From UBA5069 sp963773745 (lineage in GTDB: Bacteria > Chloroflexota > Anaerolineae > Caldilineales > Caldilineaceae), in assembly GCA_963773745.1 (NCBI GenBank), contig CAVZCL010000003.1, positions 62,001 through 126,000 on the forward strand: a DNA stretch of 64,000 nucleotides. The letters are read 5' to 3'. The notes under the pieces are model-generated. The model saw nothing but the letters and a program-made list of their open reading frames with translations. It was not told where the DNA came from and made no database searches. The translations under genes and the position numbers were made by a program. Shown here in pieces: positions 56,067 through 64,000 of the stretch (position 1 is its first letter; each line of letters begins with the position of its first letter).

Positions 56067-57793
56067 TTACTGCAGCTTCCAGTTCGCCACGTCCCACGTG
56101 AGGCTGCCCCACATGTTGACGTTGTAGCCGCTCAGCTTGTTGGATGCGCCATAGCCCTCGGTAAAGCGGAAGAGAACAATGCGCGGCAGGTCGGTGGCAA
56201 TCTCGTTGGAGAGTTCACAGTAGATACGCTTGCGTTCGGCCAAATCAATCGTTGCGGCGGCTTCATCAATCAGCGCATCGGCCGTGGCATTGACCCAGCG
56301 TGAGGCGTTGTCGCCCGCCGTATTGTCGGCGCTGGGAATGCTGGTGGATGCATAGGCGTCGCGCAGTGTCGCCTGCGGGTCCATGGGCAGGCTTGTATCG
56401 TAGACGAGTACGTCGTAGTTGCCCAGTTGGCGGGGCGCGTTGTCCTCCCACGCCGCCAAAGATAATCGAGAAATCGTCATTCTGGATGGTGGCTTCAATG
56501 CCCACCTGCTTGAGCATTTCGGCCAGTGCCTCTTCCAGCTTCACCAGCGGCTGGAAGTTGGTGTAGCCGTTGAGCTGGATCGTCATGCGCGTGCCGTCGG
56601 CGGCATACTCCGCGCCCTGCGCCACACGAATGCCGTCGCTGCCCATCACCCAGCCCGCCTCGTCCAGCAAAGCGTTGGCCTTGTCGATGTCAAAGGGGTA
56701 GATGCGTTCCTGCGCGCAGCCATACCAGCCGTACGGGATTGCGCCTGCTGTGGGAATCGTCTCAGGGTTGATGGAGGTGGTGATCAGCTCGTAGTCAATT
56801 GCGTGGGCAATCGCCTGGCGCACACGCAAATCGCCCAGAATGGGGTGGGGCGGCTGCGCCGACGGGTCGCCATCAAAGGGCTGGCTGAGGTTGAAGAACA
56901 TTGTCATAATCCACTGGCCGGGCGTTTCGGCCAGCGTGGCCTGTCCCTCCACCTGGGCGTTGTAGACGGCGCGCTCCTCGCCGGGCCACAGCTGCACGGT
57001 GCCCTCGCCCTGCGCCATCATGGCAATCTGCGCGCCCGTGTCGGGCACCACCTTGAAGATGAGGCGGTCGATGTAGGGCTGCCCCTCGAGGTAGTAGTTG
57101 GGGTTGCGGTCCATGACAATGCTGTCGCCCGAGTTCCACTCGCTCACCACGTAGGGGCCGGCGGTGACGGGCTGGCGGTTCCAGTCCCACGTCATCATCT
57201 CCTCGGGCGCGCCGGTGGCGTGGCGCGGCAGCAGGCCGTAGGTCCACTGCGAGAGATAGGCGAGCGTCGGCTGGCTGTAGGTGATGATGGCCGTCTGTGC
57301 GTCGGGCGTCTCGATGGACTCGATGAGGTCGAAGCCCGTGGCGACCACTGCGCCGCTGGCGGGGTTGCTGATGACCTCCCACGTGAAGTTGATGTCGTCG
57401 GAGGTGAGCGGCTCGCCGTCGGACCACTTGAGGTCCGGCCGCAGCTGTCCAGGTGACGACCGTGCCGTCGGCCGAGACGCCGCCATTCTCCACGCTGGGC
57501 ACTTCGCTCGGCGAGGACGGGGATGAAGTCGCCATCCTGGTTGGGGACGACGAGGAAGCCGGTGGTGGCGTCGGCCGCCTGCTTGACGATGGCCGCCACG
57601 GCCAGATACTGATTGAGGGTGGCAGGCTCTTCGGGCAGGATGAGGATGGCCTGCGAGGGGGCGGCGGCGCCGTCCGTGGCGGCGGCCGGTGCAGCTGCGC
57701 CGCCACACGCGGCCAGAAGCAAGAGGGCGACCAACAGCGCGCCCAGCCAGAGCGGCGCCTCGGGATCGATTGTGCAACTGTTGCGTTGTTCAC
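56067..57793 (-). CDS. Peptide/nickel ABC transporter substrate-binding lipoprotein (frameshifted)
   Basis: About 575 residues. Lipoprotein signal ends LLLLAACGG. The family 5 fold is marked by LPEEPATLNQYLAVAA, LKWSDGEPLTSDDINFTWEV and the C-terminal NKLSGYNVNMWGSLTWDVANW. Frame breaks near 57745, 57460-57510 and 56460 are needed. It is the third gene of a DppB-DppC-SBP unit; the ATPases are not in the window. The neighbouring amidohydrolase suggests amide or dipeptide use. Confidence 0.82.
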
Positions 57794-57815
57794 TGGGTGT
57801 CCTTTCTTGGAACGA

Positions 57816-57890
57816 AGGGAGTAGGGAGTCGGGAGTAGGGAGTAGGGAGTAGGGAGTTGAGCCGGTCTACTCCCTATCTCCCTACTCCCT
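57816..57890. repeat. Class H inverted repeat (GGGAGTAGGGAG)
   Basis: A left arm of five to six tandem AGGGAGT units and a right arm of ACTCCCT units around a short GAGCCGGTCT loop. It starts six bases past the stop of DppC and lies within the operon. Confidence 0.8.
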
Positions 57891-57895
57891 GCTGT

Positions 57896-58816
57896 TCACC
57901 GCACCGCATGCGGGTCAAAGGCATCGCGCAGACCATCGCCGATGTAGTTGATGGCCATGCTTGTGATGAAGATCATGAGGCCGGGAAAGATCATGAGCCA
58001 AGGGGCGCGCAGGGCGTAGATTTGCGCCGTGCTCAGCAGATTGCCCCAGCTTGGGGTGGGCGGCTGCACGCCAAAACCCAGATACGAGAGCCCGGACTCG
58101 GTGATAATGGCCGAAGCTACCAGCAGCGTCCCCTGCACAATAATCAGCCCCACGGTGTTGGGCAGGATGTGGCGCGTCATCACGCGCGCAGGGGGCGCGC
58201 CCACACCGTGGGCGGCATGCACAAACTCCTGCTCCTTGAGGGTGAGGAACGCGCCGCGCACAAGGCGCGCCGGCCACATCCACGAGAGGATGGCGATGAC
58301 CGCAATCACCACCGAAACACTGCTGCCCACACTGAGCGCCGGCGATTCGCGCAGCAGCGTGGCAATCAGGATGAGCACAAAGAGCGTGGGCAGCGTGAGA
58401 AAGGCATCGGTAATGCGCATGAGCAGGTTGTCCACCCAGCCGCCGGCATAGCCCGCCAGCATGCCCACAAAGACGCCGACGAAGAGCGCGAGCAGCGTGG
58501 AGAGAAGCCCGACAGTCAGCGAAATGCGCCCGCCGTAAAGGGTGCGGGTAAAGACGTCGCGGCCCAGGTCATCGGTGCCAAACCAGTGGGTGAGCGAAGG
58601 CGCCTCGAGGCTGTGCGTCGGGTTGATCTCGGTGGGCCCATAGGGGCTGAGGGGCGCGAGCGCTGCACTCAGGATGATGAGCAGGAGCACGCCCACAGCC
58701 ACCAGCGCCATGCGGTGGCGGCGAAAGCGCCGCCATGTTAGTTGGCGCAGGGTAAGCGCCTCGTGCATCGGCGCAGGCGCACGCGTGGCCGGCGCGGGCA
58801 GCGTCAGCTCACTCAT
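57896..58816 (-). CDS. Peptide ABC transporter permease, DppC/OppC type
   Basis: A 306-residue inner-membrane protein with a cytosolic N-terminus (LTLRQLTWRRFRRHRMALVAVGVLLL), the OppC-specific TNPTHSLEAPSLTHWFGTDDLGRDVFTR segment and the EAA loop EFVHAAHGVGAPPARVMTRHILPN. Intact. The partner of DppB, from which it is separated by a 159-bp palindrome. Confidence 0.92.
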   Translation of the reverse strand: MSELTLPAPATRAPAPMHEALTLRQLTWRRFRRHRMALVAVGVLLLIILSAALAPLSPYGPTEINPTHSLEAPSLTHWFGTDDLGRDVFTRTLYGGRISLTVGLLSTLLALFVGVFVGMLAGYAGGWVDNLLMRITDAFLTLPTLFVLILIATLLRESPALSVGSSVSVVIAVIAILSWMWPARLVRGAFLTLKEQEFVHAAHGVGAPPARVMTRHILPNTVGLIIVQGTLLVASAIITESGLSYLGFGVQPPTPSWGNLLSTAQIYALRAPWLMIFPGLMIFITSMAINYIGDGLRDAFDPHAVR

Positions 58817-58832
58817 GCGCTGTGCCCCAACG

Positions 58833-58991
58833 GCACCTCACCCCCGGCCCCTCTCCATCCGCGGAGAGAGGGAGAAAAGACCACGACGTGCGTCAGGCCA
58901 TCATGACGCCGTTGTTTTGCTCCCCTCTCCGCCCCCACGCCACGCCGGCTGGCGTGGCAAGGTGCATGGAGAGGGGCCGGGGGTGAGGTGC
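58833..58991. repeat. Class I palindrome between dppB and dppC
   Basis: Perfect 26-base arms (GCACCTCACCCCCGGCCCC...) at 58833-58858 and 58966-58991 with a 107-base loop that contains a second hairpin GCCACGCC/GGCGTGGC. One arm starts three bases past the dppB stop; the other ends 17 bases before the dppC start. A hairpin inside an operon may lower downstream expression. Confidence 0.9.
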
Positions 58992-58993
58992 GG

Positions 58994-59968
58994 TTAGCCA
59001 TACGTCACCCGCGGGTCCATTTTGCCGTAGAGCAGGTCGGCGGCGAGATTGGCAAGCACAATCAGCAGCGCGTTGATGAGGATGATGCCCATGAGCACCG
59101 GGTAGTCGCGCCCGCGCGCCGCCTCCCAAAAGAGCCGCCCCATGCCCGGCCACGAGAAGATCGTCTCAACAAAGAGCGCACCGCCAAAGAGGGCGGGGAA
59201 GTCGAGCGCAATCATGGTGATGAGCGGAATCACCGCATTGCGTGCGGCGTGGCCATAGATTACGGCGCGGTCGGGCAACCCCTTGGCGCGGGCTGTGCGC
59301 ACATAGTCGGCGTTGAGCACCTCAAGCATGGAGGCGCGATAGAAGCGCGAATACCACGCCACCCACGTGAAGACGAGGGTGCTCACGGGCAAAATCATGT
59401 GCCACGCCAGGTCAATGATCCCCTTGCTGCCGCCGGTGGTATACATGCCGCCCGCGGGCAGCAATGGTCCGCCGGTGAATGGGTTCTCCAGCCAAACATA
59501 GAAGATCAAAATCAGCATCAGGCCGAACCAGTAGACGGGGGCCGACTGGCCGGCGAAGGTGATGGTGGTGAGAGCGGTGTCAAACCACGAATAGGGACGC
59601 CGCGCCGACAGAGTGCCGAGCGGGATTGCCAGTAATATGGTGATCAGGAACGAAACGCCCACAAGCAGCATTGTGTTGCCAATGCGCTCGCCCACCATGA
59701 GGCTGACCGGACGATTGCTCTTGATGGAATTGCCGAGATCGCCGCGCACAACGCCGCCCAGCCACTCGGCATATTGCACGGGCAGCGGCCTGTCCAGCCC
59801 CAACTGGGCGCGCAAATGTACGCGCTGCGCCGCGGTGATGTTGGGGTTGCGCAGTGCCTGTGCGAGCGGACCGCCGGGCGCGGCGCGCACCAGCGCAAAG
59901 AGAATGGCGCTGAGCAGCAGTAGTAGCGGAATCGCCTGGAGGAGGCGGCGGAGGGCGTAGTTGCGCAC
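58994..59968 (-). CDS. Peptide ABC transporter permease, DppB/OppB type
   Basis: A 324-residue inner-membrane protein. The N-terminal RRLLQAIPLLLLLSAILFALV, the LRAQLGLDRPLPVQYAEWL segment, the GDLGNSI motif, and the EAA loop DYVRTARAKGLPDRAVIYGHAARNA are typical of DppB. Intact. First gene of the peptide uptake operon. Confidence 0.92.
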   Translation of the reverse strand: MRNYALRRLLQAIPLLLLLSAILFALVRAAPGGPLAQALRNPNITAAQRVHLRAQLGLDRPLPVQYAEWLGGVVRGDLGNSIKSNRPVSLMVGERIGNTMLLVGVSFLITILLAIPLGTLSARRPYSWFDTALTTITFAGQSAPVYWFGLMLILIFYVWLENPFTGGPLLPAGGMYTTGGSKGIIDLAWHMILPVSTLVFTWVAWYSRFYRASMLEVLNADYVRTARAKGLPDRAVIYGHAARNAVIPLITMIALDFPALFGGALFVETIFSWPGMGRLFWEAARGRDYPVLMGIILINALLIVLANLAADLLYGKMDPRVTYG

Positions 59969-60139
59969 CGAAGCGGCAGGCTCTCGTTGGTTCGTGGAGG
60001 TGGCGGAATGGGGGTTGGCGGTGCGGCGCTGCGCCAGGCAACCGAGTGGACACTGACCTTGGGACTACCGTGCGCCGATTCTAACGGAACAGGGGGTGCG
60101 CGTCAAACGCGACGAATGGAAAGGGATGCAATGGTTGCA

Positions 60140-60349
60140 GGTCACGTCTTCTGGCGTGACGCAGTGCAGTTGTAGGTCACGTCTCCCGACGTGACGCAGC
60201 CCGCAGGGCTGAATGTTTGGGTTATGCTGCACGTTTGGTTATGCCACGAGGTTCAGCCCTGCGGGCTGCGTCACGCCGGGAGACGTGACCTACAACTGCG
60301 TTGCGTTGGGAGACGTGACCTGCACTGCGTCACGCCAGAAGACGTGACC
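60140..60349. repeat. Class F nested palindrome
   Basis: Perfect 30-base outer arms (GGTCACGTCTTCTGGCGTG...) and inner arms (GTAGGTCACGTCTCCCG..., CAGCCCGCAGGGCTGAA) form a nested structure of 210 bases. One extra GGGAGACGTGACC unit breaks the right half at 60301-60319. It shares the GTCACGCCGGGAGACGTGAC word with 19347-19489. Not at a gene end: it lies between divergent genes. Confidence 0.88.
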
Positions 60350-60668
60350 CGCAGCATCCCGTCCAACGTAGGCCGCGCGTAGCGAATTCGCAGCAATCGC
60401 GAAAATTGATCACAACTTTTGCGCCTCCTTCTGCGTCATTGATTGTGAACGGGCATTGCAGGTGTGCGCGAGTGGCTCCAGGCTGTTTGAGCCCAGTGTG
60501 CCAATGCAATGGCCTTCGTTCCGTCCTTATTGCTTGCGTCATGCGCGCAAAACCGTGGACAGCAAGCGCAGACATCACAACAACCGCATGAAAGCTGCAC
60601 CGATTTTTCCATTATTGCCGCATTGCATAACGCTGCACTGCATACCATTGCATGAAAGGAGTCGTACC
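60350..60668. other. Leader region of the LysM gene
   Basis: About 320 bases with no repeat or coding frame. The region near 60600-60660 has several TGCAT words and a strong ribosome site AAAGGAG. No clear promoter boxes. Confidence 0.4.
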
Positions 60669-61853
60669 ATGAAATCGACCCAGTCACGGTCCCGACTGCG
60701 TCTTCTGGTGCTGACAACGCTCACAATCCTGGCCCTCCTGCTGCCGAGCGTGGCAATGGCGGCGCCAGCGGATGTGCAGGCGGAGTCGGCGAGCCAGTGG
60801 TCTGGCTGTTCCACGTGGCACACTGTGCGCATCGGTGAAACACTCTCCGAGATCGCGCGCGACTACGGCGTGTCAACGTCGGCGCTGATGAACGCGAACA
60901 ACATCAGCAACCCCAACCGTATCTTTGTGGGGCAGTCGCTCTGCATTCCCACCAGCGGCGGCGGCAACTGGGGCAATTCGAGCTGCAGCACAATCCACGT
61001 TGTCTCGCGCGGCGAGACGATGCTGGGCATTTCGCGCTATTATGGTGTCTCGGCCTTCGACATCATGCAGGCCAACGGCATCTTCAACGGCAACCATATC
61101 TACGTAGGGCAGCGCCTCTGCATCCCGGGCAGTGGCGGCACGGGCGGCCCTGTGCCGCAGCCGCCCAGCAGCGACTGCTGGGTTTGGTACACCGTTGCAC
61201 GCGGCGACACGCTCTCGAGCATTGCCCGCTGGTACGGTACAACCGTCAGCCAGATTATGTGGCTGAACAACATCAGCAACGCCAACCACATCTATGTGGG
61301 TCAGGTGATCAAGGTGCCCACGGCGTGCAACGTGCAGCCGCAGCCGCCTGTGTGGCCGCCGATTGACCCCTGCGGGCCGCCGTGCCAGCCAGTGTGGCCT
61401 ACGCCGCTGCCGCCGTGCAACCCCTGCCAGCCGGTCTGGCCTACGCCGGTGCCGCCGATCGTCCCCACGCCCATTCCCACCGGCCCGTGGTTCAGCGAGT
61501 TCTTCAATAACTCCGGCCTTTCCGGTGGACCGACTTTTACCACCAACGTGAACCAGGTCGGCTTCAACTGGGGTACAGGTGGTCCAGGCGGCGGCATCTC
61601 GGGTGACAACTTCAGCGCCCGCATCACCCGCCAGGATTGGCTGTCGGCCGGCGTCTACCGCTTCTACGCCACCTCCGACGACGGCATCCGCGTCTTTGTG
61701 GATGACCAGCTGGTGATTGACGGCTGGAAGGTTCAAGCGCCCACCAGCTACTTTGGTGACGTGCAGGTGGGTGACGGCATGCACACCATTCGCGTCGAGT
61801 ACTTCCAGCAGGGTGGTGAAGCGCTGCTCTTCGTGAACTACGTGCGCCTCTAG
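60669..61853 (+). CDS. Secreted protein with three LysM domains and a PA14 domain
   Basis: A 394-residue exported protein. A signal peptide ends at LLPSVAMAAP. Three LysM domains at about 48-93, 103-155 and 165-215 (each WHTVRIGETLSEIARDYGVS-like and ending HIYVGQ or RIFVGQ) bind peptidoglycan or chitin-like glycans. A Pro-rich linker (PCQPVWPTPLPPCNPC-like repeats, about 235-275) leads to a PA14-type domain (YRFYATSDDGIRVFVDDQLVIDGW), which binds carbohydrate. It probably localises to the cell wall and senses or tethers glycans. Start 60669 has a good AAAGGAG. Ends in an intrinsic terminator. Confidence 0.88.
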   Translation: MKSTQSRSRLRLLVLTTLTILALLLPSVAMAAPADVQAESASQWSGCSTWHTVRIGETLSEIARDYGVSTSALMNANNISNPNRIFVGQSLCIPTSGGGNWGNSSCSTIHVVSRGETMLGISRYYGVSAFDIMQANGIFNGNHIYVGQRLCIPGSGGTGGPVPQPPSSDCWVWYTVARGDTLSSIARWYGTTVSQIMWLNNISNANHIYVGQVIKVPTACNVQPQPPVWPPIDPCGPPCQPVWPTPLPPCNPCQPVWPTPVPPIVPTPIPTGPWFSEFFNNSGLSGGPTFTTNVNQVGFNWGTGGPGGGISGDNFSARITRQDWLSAGVYRFYATSDDGIRVFVDDQLVIDGWKVQAPTSYFGDVQVGDGMHTIRVEYFQQGGEALLFVNYVRL

Positions 61854-61910
61854 ACGCAAGCGCACAAGCTCAAGGGCGCGCATGCGTCCCGGATTGCATA
61901 TGCAAGATGC

Positions 61911-61941
61911 GGGGACCGGTCCATCCGGTCCCCGTTTTTTT
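61911..61941 (+). terminator. Intrinsic terminator of the LysM gene
   Basis: Nine-base stem GGGGACCGG/CCGGTCCCC, five-base loop, then seven T after one G. It starts 57 bases past the stop. Confidence 0.9.
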
Positions 61942-61962
61942 GTTGAGGCGCATAAAGCCTTG

Positions 61963-62004
61963 GGGTGTCGGGTGTCGGGGAATGTTCCCCGACACCCGAC
62001 ACCC
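61963..62004. repeat. Class E palindrome, near-perfect
   Basis: Perfect 20-base arms (GGGTGTCGGGTGTCGGGGAA) with a two-base centre, directly after the LysM terminator. Further single CACCC words follow to about 62040. Confidence 0.85.
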
Positions 62005-62305
62005 GAACACCCAACACCCTCCACACAACGCCCACCCCACGCAATGTCTATGTGGCTCGTCCGCAGGGCAGTCACCGCCTGCGCACCCATTGCGCGCTCT
62101 CTTGCGCTGCTATGCTGGCGGGGGGGGTTTGCCACTGCCGCTGCGCGCGCCCCAATCCCCAAGAGTGCCGCTTCTCACCCGTGTTGCTCTTACTCTGATT
62201 CTGCCTTGCGTGGGTGCATACGTATGTGCGCGCCCACGCGCAGGCAGCACCCCTCAGGAGGTCCTTCTTTGTCCGCGCCCATACAAGCAAGCAGAGGAAA
62301 CAGCA
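62005..62305. other. Upstream region of the DUF1800 gene
   Basis: About 300 bases. TGCTATGCT at 62108-62116 resembles an extended -10 with TTGCGC 15 bases upstream. An AGGAGG at 62256-62261 has no start codon in frame with the gene, so it is probably not used. No other gene seen. Confidence 0.45.
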
Positions 62306-64000
62306 GTGGCAGAAGCCGCCAATCGACAGGCAGCCGCTGCCGCGCCGCGCCGGTTCAGCCGCCGTGCGCTGCTGCGCCAATCGGCGGCTGTGGCGGCGGG
62401 CGGATCGCTGGCTGTGGCCGCCGGCGCAACGCCCGCACACGCACAGGAGCCGGCTCCGCCCGATGACGCAGGGGTTCCTGCGATGCGCTCGCCCGAGCGT
62501 GCGTTTGTGGCTGCCGTGGCCGAAGGGCTCGACGGTGACCCCGCGCTCCCCTCGCCCGAGGTCATCGCACTCAACCGCATGGGCTTTGGCCCGCGGCCGG
62601 GCGATCTCGCAGCGCTCATGGCAATGGGGGCCAACAGCGAAGCGCGCCTTAACGCCTACATTGACCAGCAACTGAATCCCGCCGCCATTGATGACAGCGC
62701 CTGCGACGCGATTATCGCAGCGCAAGGCTTCACCACCCTCAACAAGTCGCTGGGGAGGCTCTGGGCCGATCACACGATCAAGGAAGGCATCGACTGGTCC
62801 GAGCGCATTCGGCCTGCCAGCGAGACGGTGCAGGCCACCTTCCTGCGCGCCATCTACAGCAAGCGCCAACTTGTGGAGGTGCTGGCCGACTTCTGGCACA
62901 ACCACTTCAACGTCTATGGCTGGGACAACTGGAGCGCGAGCACGTGGGTGCACTATGACCGCGACGTGATTCGCGCCAACCAGCTTGGCAACTTCCGCAA
63001 GATGCTGGGGGCGGTCGCGCACAGCCCCGCCATGCTCTACTACCTGGACAATGTCTCCAACACAAGCGCTGGTCCCAACGAGAACTACACGCGCGAGATG
63101 TTCGAGTTGCACACGCTGGGTGCCGAGAACTACCTCGGCGTTGCCTCAACCGTGGGGCAGGATGGGCAGTATCACCATCCTGCGCCGGCCGGCGACGATG
63201 GCATGCCGCTGCTTTATGTGGATGAGGATATCTACAGCGCCACGCAGTGCTTCACTGGCTGGCGCATCAACCGCGACACAGGCGCGTTCGTCTTCGAGGA
63301 CGATGTGCACGCCAAGTACTCGAAGATTGTGCTGGCGCGCAACATCCCCAGCGGTTCGGGACAGCAGGATGGCGAGACTGTGCTCGACATTGTGGCCAAT
63401 CACCCGGGCACGGCACGCGCCGTCTGCCGCAAGCTCTGCCGCCGGCTGATTGCCGACAACCCGCCGGAGAGCGTTGTGCAGGCGGCGGCCGATCTCTTCT
63501 ATGCCAAGCGCAACGCGCCCGATCAACTCAAGCAGGTTGTCGCCCTGATTCTGCGCTCCGCCGAGTTCCGCTCGACCTGGGGACAGAAGATCAAGCGCCC
63601 CTTCGAGTACACGGTAAGCGTGCTGCGCGCAACCAACGCCGACTTCGCCTGGAGCGAATCCCTGCGCTGGCGCTATGAAAACATGGCGCAAAGTCTCTTC
63701 TCGTGGCGGCCGCCCGATGGCTACCCCGACAAGAAGGAGGCGTGGTCGAGCACAATGCCCATGCTGCAGCGCTGGCGCATGTGCAACTTCCTGACGGACG
63801 GCTGGCGCTATGGGGGCGACGGCGCAAACAAGGATGATCTGCGCATCAACTTCCGCAAGCAAATGCCGGACAATCGCAAGAGCGCAGAGGCAATTGTGGA
63901 CTTCTGGGCGCAGCGGCTGCTGGGCCGCCCGTTGCCCCCCGCCGAGCGCCTGCCGGTTGTGGAGTTCATGGCGGCGGGGCGCAACCCCCAGAGTGACCTG
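62306..64000 (+). CDS. DUF1800 family protein, Tat-exported (partial at window end)
   Basis: At least 565 residues, open to the end of the window without a stop. It starts with GTG, seven bases after AGAGGA. An N-terminal RRFSRRALLRQSAAVAAGG twin-arginine signal precedes the family core (NRMGFGPRPGDLAALM, RQLVEVLADFWHNHFNV, ENYTREMFELHTLG, CFTGWRI, RAVCRKLCRRLIAD, RWRMCNFL). Many DUF1800 genes neighbour DUF1501 proteins; a partner beyond 64000 is likely. Function unknown; thought to be exported and folded before export. Confidence 0.85.
   Translation, partial: MAEAANRQAAAAAPRRFSRRALLRQSAAVAAGGSLAVAAGATPAHAQEPAPPDDAGVPAMRSPERAFVAAVAEGLDGDPALPSPEVIALNRMGFGPRPGDLAALMAMGANSEARLNAYIDQQLNPAAIDDSACDAIIAAQGFTTLNKSLGRLWADHTIKEGIDWSERIRPASETVQATFLRAIYSKRQLVEVLADFWHNHFNVYGWDNWSASTWVHYDRDVIRANQLGNFRKMLGAVAHSPAMLYYLDNVSNTSAGPNENYTREMFELHTLGAENYLGVASTVGQDGQYHHPAPAGDDGMPLLYVDEDIYSATQCFTGWRINRDTGAFVFEDDVHAKYSKIVLARNIPSGSGQQDGETVLDIVANHPGTARAVCRKLCRRLIADNPPESVVQAAADLFYAKRNAPDQLKQVVALILRSAEFRSTWGQKIKRPFEYTVSVLRATNADFAWSESLRWRYENMAQSLFSWRPPDGYPDKKEAWSSTMPMLQRWRMCNFLTDGWRYGGDGANKDDLRINFRKQMPDNRKSAEAIVDFWAQRLLGRPLPPAERLPVVEFMAAGRNPQSDL

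Noticed and set aside
1..64000. tRNA, rRNA or tmRNA genes
   Set aside because: I looked for T-loop and rRNA-like conserved segments and found none that I could support by eye; a covariance search would be needed to exclude small RNAs.

Overview
The window reads as a chromosome segment of a GC-rich bacterium, most likely Chloroflexota (Anaerolineae/Caldilineae type). The support is the gene set (fused mannose-1-phosphate guanylyltransferase/phosphomannomutase, the phosphomutase-DUF3090-SCO1664 trio, DUF4013, DUF1800), Pro/Thr-rich surface proteins with TATPSPFPTWTPTF-type linkers, and lipoprotein-rich ABC systems. This is an inference; no rRNA, tRNA or CRISPR array is visible.

Layout. 0.4-2.7 kb: DUF1801 protein and a B12-binding radical SAM enzyme. 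2.9-10.6 kb: a two-component system, a receiver-like regulator, a Tat-exported molybdopterin oxidoreductase with its four-cluster Fe-S subunit, and a lipoprotein with four rhodanese domains; together a plausible sulfur-compound respiratory unit. 10.8-11.8 kb: an AhpD/CMD-like protein and an FmdE protein behind a tandem dyad operator. 11.9-14.1 kb: the copper pair MbnH/MbnP. 14.3-17.5 kb: a large secreted VPS62/SdrD-B protein. 18.2-21.4 kb: a tRNA-dihydrouridine synthase and a pentaheme cytochrome. 21.6-27.0 kb (minus): tsaE, the ManC/ManB fusion, and the conserved kinase/DUF3090/phosphomutase trio. 27.4-30.8 kb: glyA, an aldo/keto reductase remnant, an MFS transporter. 31-39 kb: an IS4-type insertion, then on the minus strand a LacI-SBP-permease-permease-GH31 sugar locus. 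39.3-48 kb (minus): aminotransferase, Lrp regulator, DUF4013, queG, era, folC, transaldolase. 48.2-54 kb: an NFACT/RqcH protein, small hypothetical, GNAT, secreted surface protein. 54.3-60 kb (minus): YtcJ-type amidohydrolase and a peptide ABC transporter. 60.7-64 kb: LysM/PA14 protein and a Tat-exported DUF1800 protein that runs off the end.

The most unusual property is between the genes. About twenty long inverted repeats, many with perfect arms of 20-88 bp, sit almost exclusively at gene ends. They fall into several word classes, but within each element the arms match each other far better than they match other copies. Two elements span exactly from stop codon to stop codon of convergent genes, one is a perfect 110-bp palindrome with no loop, one lies in frame inside queG, two provide the stop codon of the upstream gene, and one has been split by an IS. 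I treat this as the leading candidate for an undescribed system or process.

Many otherwise conserved genes carry single-base frameshifts. In most places this looks like draft-sequence indel error, because both halves remain well conserved. The IS/GH31/ABC stretch (31-37.8 kb) is much denser in frameshifts and may be genuinely decaying. Frameshifted genes are given as one span covering all reading-frame pieces.
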